A DNA stretch of 9,804 bases from NCBI GenBank assembly GCA_016303225.1, contig JAEDMC010000118.1, positions 1 through 9,804 on the forward strand, given 5' to 3'. This stretch comes from Kiritimatiellia bacterium. GTDB taxonomy: Bacteria; Verrucomicrobiota; Kiritimatiellia; RFP12; UBA1067. This document shows positions 1 through 6,905 of the stretch, one piece after another. Both the position numbers and the translations under genes were made by a program. The notes under the pieces were generated by a model. It searched no databases, was not told where the DNA came from, and saw only the letters and a program-made list of their open reading frames with translations. Each line of letters starts with the position of its first letter. Position 1 is the first letter of the stretch.

Positions 1-54
1 ACCCCTGACCTTCTCAATGCCATTGAGACGCTCTACCAACTGAGCTATATCCCC
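1..54 (-). tRNA. tRNA-Ala (anticodon GGC), 3' part cut off by the window edge
   Basis: Read on the minus strand, the sequence begins GGGGATA (5' acceptor strand, 54 down to 48), then TA, and a D arm with GCTC/GAGC stem and loop AGTTGGTA. The anticodon stem is TCTCA/TGAGA around loop ATGGCAT, so the anticodon is GGC (positions 19-21), reading GCC/GCU alanine codons. The variable loop AGGTC and the start of the T stem follow before the window ends. The GGGG start and TAGCTCAGTTGGTAGAGC block are typical of bacterial tRNA-Ala. It is the last gene of the window in transcription order and has its own promoter just upstream. Confidence 0.95.
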
Positions 55-73
55 ATGAATCGAAAACGCGTAT

Positions 74-103
74 AGTATATCAAAAGAGGCTGAAGTGTGT
101 CAA
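74..103 (-). promoter_or_regulatory. Sigma-70-type promoter of tRNA-Ala
   Basis: On the minus strand a perfect -35 box TTGACA (98-103) is followed after 18 bases by TATACT (74-79), which is preceded by TGA to give an extended -10 (TGATATACT). The expected start point, about 7 bases downstream, lies near 67 and leaves a leader of roughly 13 bases before the tRNA 5' end at 54. The TGA stop codon of the phosphofructokinase gene lies inside the -35 hexamer. The match to consensus is strong for a stable-RNA promoter. Confidence 0.85.
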
Positions 104-1464
104 GGCGCCATGTTGCGGTCAAGGGCGCTGTCGTTGAAATAGAGCTCCTGCCCGGTCGAACCGATGACGCTACGCCAGAGATCGCCCGTGAGCGAAAGGG
201 TCTGACGCTCAATGGTCGCGAGCTTGATCGGGACGATCGTGTAGCTTTCGCCGACGTTGCCGATGACGCAGCTCGTACGGCCCGCCATCGCCGCATGGAC
301 GGCGTTTCGCGCGAGGAGATAGCAGCGGATCGCGTCCGTACCGTGTGCCGGCACCGAGCGGATCGAATAGCTCGGATCAAAGTACTTGACCGACGTCGGG
401 ATGTCCTTCTCCTTGAAATGCGCCGTGATGCGGTCCTTGAGAAAGACGCCGATGTCCTTCTTGAGGACGTTACCGCTCGCATCCTTTTCGCTCGCGCCGG
501 CGATGAGATCCTGTCCCGCACCCTCGGCGACGACAATGACCGCATGGCCCTTGCCGACCGCGAAACGCTTCTCAAGCGCCGCGAGGAGTCCGTTCGGTCC
601 CTCCAGCGCAAAGTTCATTTCCGGAACGAGGCAGAAATTGACAATGGGGTTCGCCATCGCCGCATAGGCGGCGATGAAGCCGGAGTCGCGTCCCATCAGC
701 TTGACGAGCCCGACGCCGTTCGGCGTGCCCTTCGCTTCGACATGCGCGAGCCCGATCACGTTCGCCGCGACGCCGACGGCCGTCTCGAAGCCGAAGGAAC
801 GTCCCACGAACTGAAGGTCGTTGTCGATTGTCTTCGGGATGCCGACGACGGAAATCTTGAGCCCGCGGCGGAGGCACTCGTCCGCCACGTCGCCGGCGCA
901 GCGCAGCGATCCGTCGCCGCCCACGCAGAAGAGGACGTTGATGTTCATCCGCTCGAGCGTGTCGACGATCTCCTCCGTCGGCTGCTGTCCGCGCGAGGAG
1001 CCGAGAATCGTCCCGCCCTGCGAGTGAATCGTGTCAACAACGTCGGGATTGAGCATCAACGGCTGGTAACCGAACTTCGGGATGAGCCCCGCGTAGCCGT
1101 AGCGGATGCCGAAGACGGTCTTCACGCCATAGCCGAAGAAGAGCGTCTCGACCAGCCCCTTGATGACGTTGTTGAGGCCAGGACAGAGTCCGCCCGCCGT
1201 GACGATCCCCACGCGCGTCCAGGCCGGATCGTGGAAAATCTTCGGCAAGGGACCCGCCCGCTCGAAGGTCGGCAGATGCCCAAGCTGCTTTTCGCGATCT
1301 TTCATGAACCCTTCGTTCTCGTTCGAGAGGATGCGCTCCCCTTCGTCGATGAACTTCTGGTTCCGGACCGGCGAGGCGATCTTGCACTCGCCCAATGTCT
1401 CCACGCGGCAGGAATACTTCTCGGGATTCGCCGCAATCTTATCTAACGTAGTTGCCAAAGACAT
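100..1464 (-). CDS. 6-phosphofructokinase, long trypanosome/plant-like type, probably ATP-dependent
   Basis: This 454-residue protein would phosphorylate fructose-6-phosphate to fructose-1,6-bisphosphate in glycolysis (cytosol). About 83 N-terminal residues precede the core, which opens with GIVTAGGLCPGLNN (86-99). Further motifs are GGDGS (182-186), PKTIDND (210-216, with catalytic-base Asp214 and Mg-binding Asp216), MGRDSGF (257-263) and PEMNF (281-285). In PFK numbering from E. coli, position 104 is Gly185, the ATP-type residue, while position 124 is Lys211, as in PPi enzymes and in trypanosome and plant ATP enzymes. The KLMGRDSGFIA block resembles that latter clade, so ATP is the likelier donor; PPi use is not excluded. 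I chose ATG 1464 because GGGGG precedes it and a conserved-looking MSLATTLDKI begins there. An in-frame start at 1500 would run back through rmlA's stop and a repeat. The gene is last in the secA-led cluster, 22 bases after rmlA. Confidence 0.93.
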   Translation of the reverse strand: MSLATTLDKIAANPEKYSCRVETLGECKIASPVRNQKFIDEGERILSNENEGFMKDREKQLGHLPTFERAGPLPKIFHDPAWTRVGIVTAGGLCPGLNNVIKGLVETLFFGYGVKTVFGIRYGYAGLIPKFGYQPLMLNPDVVDTIHSQGGTILGSSRGQQPTEEIVDTLERMNINVLFCVGGDGSLRCAGDVADECLRRGLKISVVGIPKTIDNDLQFVGRSFGFETAVGVAANVIGLAHVEAKGTPNGVGLVKLMGRDSGFIAAYAAMANPIVNFCLVPEMNFALEGPNGLLAALEKRFAVGKGHAVIVVAEGAGQDLIAGASEKDASGNVLKKDIGVFLKDRITAHFKEKDIPTSVKYFDPSYSIRSVPAHGTDAIRCYLLARNAVHAAMAGRTSCVIGNVGESYTIVPIKLATIERQTLSLTGDLWRSVIGSTGQELYFNDSALDRNMAP

Positions 1465-1468
1465 TTCG

Positions 1469-1473
1469 CCCCC
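1469..1473 (-). promoter_or_regulatory. Ribosome binding site of the phosphofructokinase gene
   Basis: GGGGG, 4 bases before ATG 1464, is the only purine-rich stretch in this junction and supports that start over the upstream in-frame one at 1500. The spacing is short and the match to a Shine-Dalgarno sequence is only partial. Confidence 0.5.
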
Positions 1474-1504
1474 TACCAACTTCCAACTAACAGCTGCCAA
1501 CTAA
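1473..1504 (-). repeat. AGTTGG intergenic repeats at the rmlA/pfk junction
   Basis: On the minus strand three AGTTGG units lie at 1497-1502, 1483-1488 and 1476-1481. The first two share a longer unit, TTAGTTGG followed by (C/A)AG. The block encodes the last five residues (LVGSC) and TAG stop of RmlA and fills the gap before the pfk ribosome binding site. A further TAGTTGGTAG copy lies at the ispD/phosphoesterase junction (3089-3096). Whether this is a dispersed genomic repeat cannot be told from one window. Confidence 0.55.
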
Positions 1505-2356
1505 GTTCTTGAGATACTGTCCGTAGCTCGACTTGCCGTACGCAGCGGCGAGCTTGCGGAGCTGCGCGTCGTCGATCCAGCCGCGGCTCCAGGCGATCTC
1601 CTCGATGCAGCTCATCTGCAGGCCCTGGCGGTCGATGATGGCGCGGACGAAGTTCGTCGCGTCCGCGAGCGACTGGTGCGTGCCCGTGTCCAGCCACGCA
1701 AAGCCGCGGGACATGAGCTTCACCTCGAGTTCGCCGCGCCTCAGGTACTCCCTGTTGACGTCCGTGATCTCGTATTCGCCGCGGGCGGAAGGCTTCAGCT
1801 CGGATGCGATCTGCACCACGGAATTCGGATAGAAGTAGAGCCCGACGACCGCGCAGTTTGATTTCGGCTGCGCCGGCTTCTCCTCCAGGGAAATCGCCTT
1901 GCCATCCCGGTCAAATTCAACGACGCCGTAGCGCTCCGGATCCGCCACGCGGTACCCGAAAACGGTCGGCGCCTTCGACGCGCTGGCTGCCTTCAGAATC
2001 TTCGGAAGCTCCGCCCCATAGAAGATGTTGTCGCCAAGAACGAGACAGACGTCATCGTCGCCAATGAACTCCTTGCCGAGGACAAACGCCTGGGCAAGCC
2101 CGTTCGGCACCTCCTGCACCTTGTACGAGAATTTCATCCCGAGGTCCGAGCCGTCCCCGAGCAGGCGCTCGAACATCGGCAAGTCCACCGGCGTCGAGAT
2201 GATCAGCACCTCGCGAATGTCCGCCAGCATCAGCGTCGAGAGCGGATAGAAGATCATCGGCTTGTCGTACACCGGCAGAAGTTGCTTCGAGACGACGCGC
2301 GTCAGCGGATGCAACCTCGTCCCCGCGCCGCCCGCAAGAATGATTCCCTTCCTCAC
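1487..2356 (-). CDS. rmlA: Glucose-1-phosphate thymidylyltransferase (RmlA/RfbA)
   Basis: The 289-residue enzyme makes dTDP-glucose from dTTP and glucose-1-phosphate, the first step of dTDP-L-rhamnose and other dTDP-sugar pathways for surface polysaccharides. The length matches the family (about 290). Visible motifs are the nucleotide-binding loop LAGGAGTRLHPLT (7-19), SKQLLPVYDKPM (23-34), VPNGLAQAF (83-91), the metal-site Asp in LGDN (107-110), EEKP (158-161) and WLDTGTH (221-227). The start is GTG, and its GTGA overlaps the TGA stop of the upstream phosphoesterase, so the two are probably translationally coupled. A good GGAGG lies 7 bases before it. No rmlB, rmlC or rmlD is present here, so the rest of the pathway must be encoded elsewhere. 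Its last residues come from an intergenic-type repeat. Confidence 0.96.
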   Translation of the reverse strand: MRKGIILAGGAGTRLHPLTRVVSKQLLPVYDKPMIFYPLSTLMLADIREVLIISTPVDLPMFERLLGDGSDLGMKFSYKVQEVPNGLAQAFVLGKEFIGDDDVCLVLGDNIFYGAELPKILKAASASKAPTVFGYRVADPERYGVVEFDRDGKAISLEEKPAQPKSNCAVVGLYFYPNSVVQIASELKPSARGEYEITDVNREYLRRGELEVKLMSRGFAWLDTGTHQSLADATNFVRAIIDRQGLQMSCIEEIAWSRGWIDDAQLRKLAAAYGKSSYGQYLKNLVGSC

Positions 2357-3084
2357 TGCCCCACCTCCAGACGCTGCGCCAGGCGCTCAGGAAGTCCCGC
2401 TTCTCGAATTCTTGCCTGCGCGGCCGCAATATCGTACTCCAGCCGGCGGAAATGGACCATTCGCGTGGCTGGGTCGTAAAGGACATAGGCCGCCCGCGGG
2501 TCTCCGTCGCGCGGCTGCCCGACGGAACCGACGTTGATGAAGTACTTGCGTCCGATCGGCAACTTGAAGTCCTGCGCATCAATGCGATAGACCGCCCCAA
2601 GCTGCTTCTCGTAAATCATCGGACAATGCGTGTGCCCGTGAAAGCAGAGCGGCGTCACCTGATGCGAGAAATGCGCCTCGGCCTGAAGATGGTCGAAGAC
2701 GTAGCCGAAGTCCTCCGGATTGTCCATCGTCGCATGGACGAGCGTGATGCCCATTTTCGTCGCCACAAACGGCAGGGACCGGAGAAAACACATCTCCTCC
2801 TCCGACAGCTGCTTGCGCGTCCATTCAATGACCGCCGCGGCATGAGGATTAAAATCCTCCAGGTTCTGCCGCGAGGACACGTAATGGTCATGGTTACCCA
2901 TGACGACCGGACAGTTGAGAGCGCGGACAATCTCCAGACACTCGTGCGGACAGGCATTGTAGCCGACAACATCACCCGTGCACAGGTAGTCCGTCACGCC
3001 CTGTTCACGACAGTCCGCCAGCACAACCTCGAGCGCATCGAGGTTCGCGTGAATGTCTCCGAGTATCGCAAATAACTTGCCCAT
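2353..3084 (-). CDS. Calcineurin-like metallophosphoesterase (YfcE/MJ0936-like)
   Basis: The 243-residue protein carries the complete dimetal phosphoesterase signature: GDIH (Asp10, His12), GDVVGYN (Asp38), GNHDH (Asn64, His65), LVHAT (His117) and GHTH (150-153, His151 and His153). It has no signal peptide, so it should be cytosolic. Such enzymes cleave phosphomono- or diesters with two metal ions; the substrate cannot be read from sequence. ATG 3084 follows the ispD TAG stop by 9 bases, with only a weak GGTAGAG as ribosome binding site. Nine bases upstream an in-frame TTG directly abuts the ispD stop and is an alternative start. Coupling to ispD translation is likely. It overlaps rmlA downstream by 4 bases. 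A role in sugar-phosphate or nucleotide housekeeping is inference from the neighbours only. Confidence 0.9.
   Translation of the reverse strand: MGKLFAILGDIHANLDALEVVLADCREQGVTDYLCTGDVVGYNACPHECLEIVRALNCPVVMGNHDHYVSSRQNLEDFNPHAAAVIEWTRKQLSEEEMCFLRSLPFVATKMGITLVHATMDNPEDFGYVFDHLQAEAHFSHQVTPLCFHGHTHCPMIYEKQLGAVYRIDAQDFKLPIGRKYFINVGSVGQPRDGDPRAAYVLYDPATRMVHFRRLEYDIAAAQARIREAGLPERLAQRLEVGQ
2364..2368 (-). promoter_or_regulatory. Ribosome binding site for the GTG start of rmlA
   Basis: GGAGG, 7 bases before GTG 2356, lies inside the 3' end of the phosphoesterase gene. It supports a GTG start that overlaps the upstream stop codon as GTGA. Confidence 0.75.
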
Positions 3085-3096
3085 CTCTACCAACTA
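3085..3096 (-). repeat. Single AGTTGGTAG copy at the ispD/phosphoesterase junction
   Basis: The minus strand reads TAGTTGGTAGAG directly before ATG 3084. The first three bases are the ispD stop codon. The 11-base AGTTGGTAGAG is identical to the D arm of tRNA-Ala (31-41), and AGTTGGTAG also occurs at 1473-1481. A chance match is possible at this length. Confidence 0.35.
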
Positions 3097-3762
3097 CTTC
3101 AACAGCGCCCCGACAAGCTGCAGGTCTTCCACCGTGGTGATCTTGACGTTCGGCTTCAGGTTCGGCAGGATCTTGACCTGCCCGCCGTTCAGCTCGACCG
3201 CCATGCAGTCATCCGTCACTTCCTGCGACCCGAGCGCCTTGTACGCGGCGCGCAGTTCCTTGATCTGAAAGGCCTGCGGCGTCTGCACCGTCCAGAGGTT
3301 CTCCCGCGGCACGGTCTTGGTGACGGTCTGCCCCTTCTCGCAGAACTTGACCGTGTCCGTCATCGGACGCCCCACCGTCACCGCCGGCGCGCGCTTAACC
3401 AGCTTCACAAGATCCGAAACGAGATCGGACGTCACCAGCGGACGCGCCGCATCGTGAATGACGACGGTGCGCGTGTCAAGGTCGCACACGGCAAGGCCAG
3501 CCGCCACCGACTCCTGTCGCTTGTTGCCGCCCGCCACGATCTTGTCGAGCTTCGAGATGCCGAACATCTTCACAACCGCCTTCGAGGCGATCAACTGGTC
3601 CTTGCGGACCACCAGAACGATGCGGTCGATGTCCGCGCACCGCTCGAATGCCAGGAGACTCCACGCCACCACAGGCTTGTCCACAAGCGAGATGAACGCC
3701 TTGTCGACGCCACCGCCCATGCGCTCGGACTTTCCCGCCGCCAAAATGATCGCAGTCGTCAT
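3094..3762 (-). CDS. ispD: 2-C-methyl-D-erythritol 4-phosphate cytidylyltransferase (IspD)
   Basis: The 222-residue cytosolic enzyme couples CTP and 2-C-methyl-D-erythritol 4-phosphate to CDP-methylerythritol in the MEP route to isoprenoids. The N-terminal nucleotide-binding loop is ILAAGKSERMGGGVDKAF (6-23), with Lys21 equivalent to the catalytic lysine. GGNKRQESV (78-86) and HDAARP (103-108) follow. VPRENLW (151-157) carries Arg153, which corresponds to the conserved substrate-side Arg, and TPQAF (161-165) comes next. A late NVKIT segment carries the C-terminal lysine. Size is normal and there is no IspF fusion. Start ATG 3762 overlaps the secA stop as ATGA and follows a GGGAGG ribosome binding site; the 18-residue upstream extension would overlap secA and is unlikely. 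The use of IspD implies the MEP rather than the mevalonate pathway. Confidence 0.95.
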   Translation of the reverse strand: MTTAIILAAGKSERMGGGVDKAFISLVDKPVVAWSLLAFERCADIDRIVLVVRKDQLIASKAVVKMFGISKLDKIVAGGNKRQESVAAGLAVCDLDTRTVVIHDAARPLVTSDLVSDLVKLVKRAPAVTVGRPMTDTVKFCEKGQTVTKTVPRENLWTVQTPQAFQIKELRAAYKALGSQEVTDDCMAVELNGGQVKILPNLKPNVKITTVEDLQLVGALLK

Positions 3763-6700
3763 GCCAACCCCCTCCCACAGCACTTCTTGTATTTCTTGCC
3801 CGAACCACACGGACACGGATCGTTGCGCCCGACCACGGTTCCGCCAGGCATCGCATTCGCGGGAACGCGAGGACGTGAGACGGGAGTCGCAAGACTCGCC
3901 GATGCGATCGGACGAACTCCCGCCGCCATGCGGTTCTGGTTCATCATCGACGCAAACACGTCGCCAATGGTCTTCTCCCTCGAAGAAGCGGAATCCCGCC
4001 GCTGTTCGACTTCGACTCCCGGCTTCGACTCGTCTGACTCGGCTTCCGCCGAGTCAAACGCTTCTGCGTTCGTCTGCATCTCTTGCGCGCGCATCATGTT
4101 GAAATGAGCCTGCAGCCGCGCGGCGGTCGCACAGCGGAACTCAGCCGAAACGACTTTCGACTTGATTGTCGCCATCAGCGTCTCGAACATCGAGAACGCC
4201 TCCTTCTTGTACTCGACGAGCGGATCGCGCTGGCCGTACGCGCGCAGGTTGACGCCCGTGCGGAGATCGTCCATCGCCCGCAGGAAGTCCTGCCACTCGC
4301 GGTCGATGACCTGCAGGAAAACGCCGCGCTCCATGTAAGGCAGCGTCACTTGGTCTTCGCCCGCGCACTTGGCCTCGTACGCTTCGACAACACGTTTCAT
4401 CACCAGTTCACCCGCCGATTCGGGCGTACCCAGGAGAGGACGAAGCTCATCTTCCGTCACAGTGATCGGGAACGTGACCCCGAGCCAGTTCATGAAGTCG
4501 ATGAGGCTGCCGTCCTTCGCGTCAAAAAGATAGCGCTCGGCCTGCGTCATCACGAGGTCGTTCATCACGTCGAGGATGAGATCGTGTACCGTCTGCTGAT
4601 CGCCCGTGAGGACGCGCCCCCTGAGCTCGTAGACAATCGACCGCTGCTTGTTCATCACGTCATCATACTCGAGCGTGCGCTTACGGACGGCGAAATGCTG
4701 CTGCTCGACACGGCGCTGCGCCGTCTCGACGGACCGGTTGAGCCACTTGTGCTCCATCACCTCGCCTTCCTTGAGGCCGAGGCGCTGCATGATGCCAGAG
4801 ATCTTCTGCGAGCCGAAGAGACGCATCAGCTTGTCCTCGAGCGAGATGAAGAACTGCGAGGAACCCGGATCGCCCTGACGCGAACAGCGGCCCCTGAGCT
4901 GCCGGTCGATGCGCCGCGACTCGTGGCGCTCGGATCCGATCACGTGGAGGCCCCCGAGCTCGGTCACGCCCGGCCCAAGCTTGATGTCGGTGCCGCGGCC
5001 CGCCATGTTCGTCGCGATCGTCACCGCTCCGGGCTGCCCCGCGAGCGACACGATCTCCGCTTCGCGCGCGTGGTTCTTCGCGTTCAGCACCTCGTGCGGA
5101 ATGTGCGCGATCTTGAGCATGCGCGAAAGGACCTCCGATGTCGCGACCTCGACCGTGCCGAGAAGGATCGGCTGGCCCTTCGCATGACGCTTCTCGACGT
5201 CGGCGATGATCGCCTTGAACTTCTCGCGTTCCGTGCGGTAGATCTGGTCGTTGCCGTCCGTGCGGTTCACCGGCTTGTTCGTCGGAATCGAGACAACGTC
5301 AAGCTTGTAGATGTCCTTGAACTCGCGCGCCTCGGTCTCGGCCGTGCCGGTCATGCCCGCAAGCTTGCGGTACAGGCGGAAGTAGTTCTGAATCGTGATC
5401 GTCGCCAGCGTCTGCGACTCCTTCTCGATCTCAACGCCTTCCTTCGCCTCGACCGCCTGGTGAAGCCCGTCCGACCAGCGGCGGCCCGGGAGCACGCGGC
5501 CGGTGAACTCGTCGACGATGTAGACATGGCCGACGCCGTTCGCATCGGGCTGCACGACGTACTCGACGTCCTTCTCGTAGAGGCAGTAGGCCCGGAGAAG
5601 CTGGTCGACGACGTGCACGCGGTCGGATTTCTCGACAAAGGCGGACTGCGTGACGCGGCGCTTCTCGATGCGCTCGGCGTCGCTCAGGCTCGTGTCGCCG
5701 TCAATCGCGCTCATCTCCGCGGCGAGGTCGGGCAGAACGAAGAGCTGAGGATCGCTCGGACAGATCTTCTCGCAGCCCTTGTCCGTCAGGGACACTTCGC
5801 GCGTCCGCTCGTCAATCGTGAAGTAGAGCTCGCCCCGGAGCTCGCGGGCGCGCTCCTTTCGCATCTCCGAAAGCATCTGCATCTCCACGTCCTCGTGGTG
5901 CTTGCGGAGGGTCGCGTCCTCGAGCATGTGGCGGAACTGCTTGTGCCGCGGCATCGAGTGGTAAACCTGGTAGATCTTCTCCTTGAAGGTCTCGACGTCG
6001 CCCGCCTCAATCGCCTTCTTCGCGTCACGGACGAGGTCGTTGCACATCGCCATCTGCACGCGGACGATCGCCGAAACCATCGGATTGAGCTCGTTGTAGA
6101 CGTGGCTCGTCGAGATCGTCGCGGGACCGGAAATGATGAGCGGCGTACGCGCCTCGTCGATCAGGATCGAGTCGACTTCGTCAACGATCGCGAAATGATG
6201 CCCGTTCTGCACCACCTGCTCGGGCTGCTGCGCCATGCCGTTGTCGCGAAGGTAGTCAAAGCCGAATTCGCTGTTCGTGCCGTAGGTGATGTCGCAGTTG
6301 TACTGCGCGCGGCGCTCCTCGGAATCCATCGAATTCTGAATGCAGCCGACGGTGAGTCCAAGGTACTTGTAGAGATGTCCCATCCACGTCGCGTCGCGCT
6401 TGGCGAGGTAGTCGTTCACCGTGACGAGCTGCACGTTCTTGCCAGCAAGCGCATTCAGGTAGAGCGGCATCGTCGCCACCAGCGTCTTGCCTTCGCCCGT
6501 CTGCATCTCGGAAATCTTGCCCTGATGGAGGACAATGCCGCCGATGAGCTGGACGTCGAACGGAACCATGTTCCACGTGAGCGTATGTCCGCAAACCTCC
6601 TCGGTTGTGCCGACCAGGTGCCGGCACGCGTTTTTCAAAAGCGCAAACGCCTCGGGCAGAACCTGATCAAGCGCCGCCTGGACGGTCGCCATCTCCTGAT

Positions 6701-6905
6701 CCTTGTCAGGGTTCTTCGGCATCGTCTTCGCTACGATCTCGGCCACGCGCGCCTTGAGCTCGGCCGTCCGCTTCGGGAAGTCTTCGTCCGCCAGGTTTTC
6801 GGCCTGCAGCTTCTCCTCAAGGGTGTTGATCTGACGAACGATCGGCCACAGTTTCTTCAGCTCGCGTTCGTTCTTGGTACCAAATAAAAACTTCAACAGA
6901 TTCAT
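3759..6905 (-). CDS. secA: Preprotein translocase ATPase SecA, enlarged form with SEC-C zinc motif
   Basis: SecA is the peripheral membrane ATPase that drives unfolded preproteins through SecYEG. The protein has 1048 residues, against about 900 in E. coli. In order it shows a SecA-like N-terminus (FLFGTKNERELKKLWPIV), Walker A TGEGKT (136-141), DEVDSILIDEARTPLIISG (242-260), VDEFTGR (464-470), GRRWSDGLHQAVEAKEGV (474-491), NYFRLYRKLAGMTGTAETE (507-525), AGRGTDI (635-641) and motif VI region RGRCSRQGDPG (671-681). The C-terminal SEC-C motif is C1031-x-C1033 ... C1042-C1043, which binds zinc and contacts SecB or ribosomes. An insertion of about 80 residues (about 278-358) sits in the preprotein-binding domain. 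Motif VI has Cys-Ser where Ser/Ala-Gly is usual. The ATG lies only 9 bases after a -10 box with no ribosome binding site. It heads the ispD-phosphoesterase-rmlA-pfk run. Confidence 0.98.
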   Translation of the reverse strand: MNLLKFLFGTKNERELKKLWPIVRQINTLEEKLQAENLADEDFPKRTAELKARVAEIVAKTMPKNPDKDQEMATVQAALDQVLPEAFALLKNACRHLVGTTEEVCGHTLTWNMVPFDVQLIGGIVLHQGKISEMQTGEGKTLVATMPLYLNALAGKNVQLVTVNDYLAKRDATWMGHLYKYLGLTVGCIQNSMDSEERRAQYNCDITYGTNSEFGFDYLRDNGMAQQPEQVVQNGHHFAIVDEVDSILIDEARTPLIISGPATISTSHVYNELNPMVSAIVRVQMAMCNDLVRDAKKAIEAGDVETFKEKIYQVYHSMPRHKQFRHMLEDATLRKHHEDVEMQMLSEMRKERARELRGELYFTIDERTREVSLTDKGCEKICPSDPQLFVLPDLAAEMSAIDGDTSLSDAERIEKRRVTQSAFVEKSDRVHVVDQLLRAYCLYEKDVEYVVQPDANGVGHVYIVDEFTGRVLPGRRWSDGLHQAVEAKEGVEIEKESQTLATITIQNYFRLYRKLAGMTGTAETEAREFKDIYKLDVVSIPTNKPVNRTDGNDQIYRTEREKFKAIIADVEKRHAKGQPILLGTVEVATSEVLSRMLKIAHIPHEVLNAKNHAREAEIVSLAGQPGAVTIATNMAGRGTDIKLGPGVTELGGLHVIGSERHESRRIDRQLRGRCSRQGDPGSSQFFISLEDKLMRLFGSQKISGIMQRLGLKEGEVMEHKWLNRSVETAQRRVEQQHFAVRKRTLEYDDVMNKQRSIVYELRGRVLTGDQQTVHDLILDVMNDLVMTQAERYLFDAKDGSLIDFMNWLGVTFPITVTEDELRPLLGTPESAGELVMKRVVEAYEAKCAGEDQVTLPYMERGVFLQVIDREWQDFLRAMDDLRTGVNLRAYGQRDPLVEYKKEAFSMFETLMATIKSKVVSAEFRCATAARLQAHFNMMRAQEMQTNAEAFDSAEAESDESKPGVEVEQRRDSASSREKTIGDVFASMMNQNRMAAGVRPIASASLATPVSRPRVPANAMPGGTVVGRNDPCPCGSGKKYKKCCGRGLA
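3771..3776 (-). promoter_or_regulatory. Ribosome binding site of ispD inside the end of secA
   Basis: GGGAGG, 8 bases before ATG 3762, lies in the last codons of secA. Together with the ATGA stop/start overlap it fixes the ispD start and implies coupled translation. Confidence 0.75.

Noticed and set aside
97..1446. 449-codon open frame opposite the phosphofructokinase gene
   Set aside because: Same complementary register and skewed composition; the minus-strand gene has all family motifs.
1465..1500. Upstream in-frame start for phosphofructokinase at 1500
   Set aside because: It would translate through the AGTTGG repeat and overlap rmlA; ATG 1464 has a purine-rich site and a natural N-terminus.
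4083..6887. 934-codon open frame on the plus strand opposite secA
   Set aside because: It is in exact complementary register with secA, has Arg/Leu/Val/His-rich composition, no recognisable domain, and is explained by rare TTA/CTA/TCA codons in secA.
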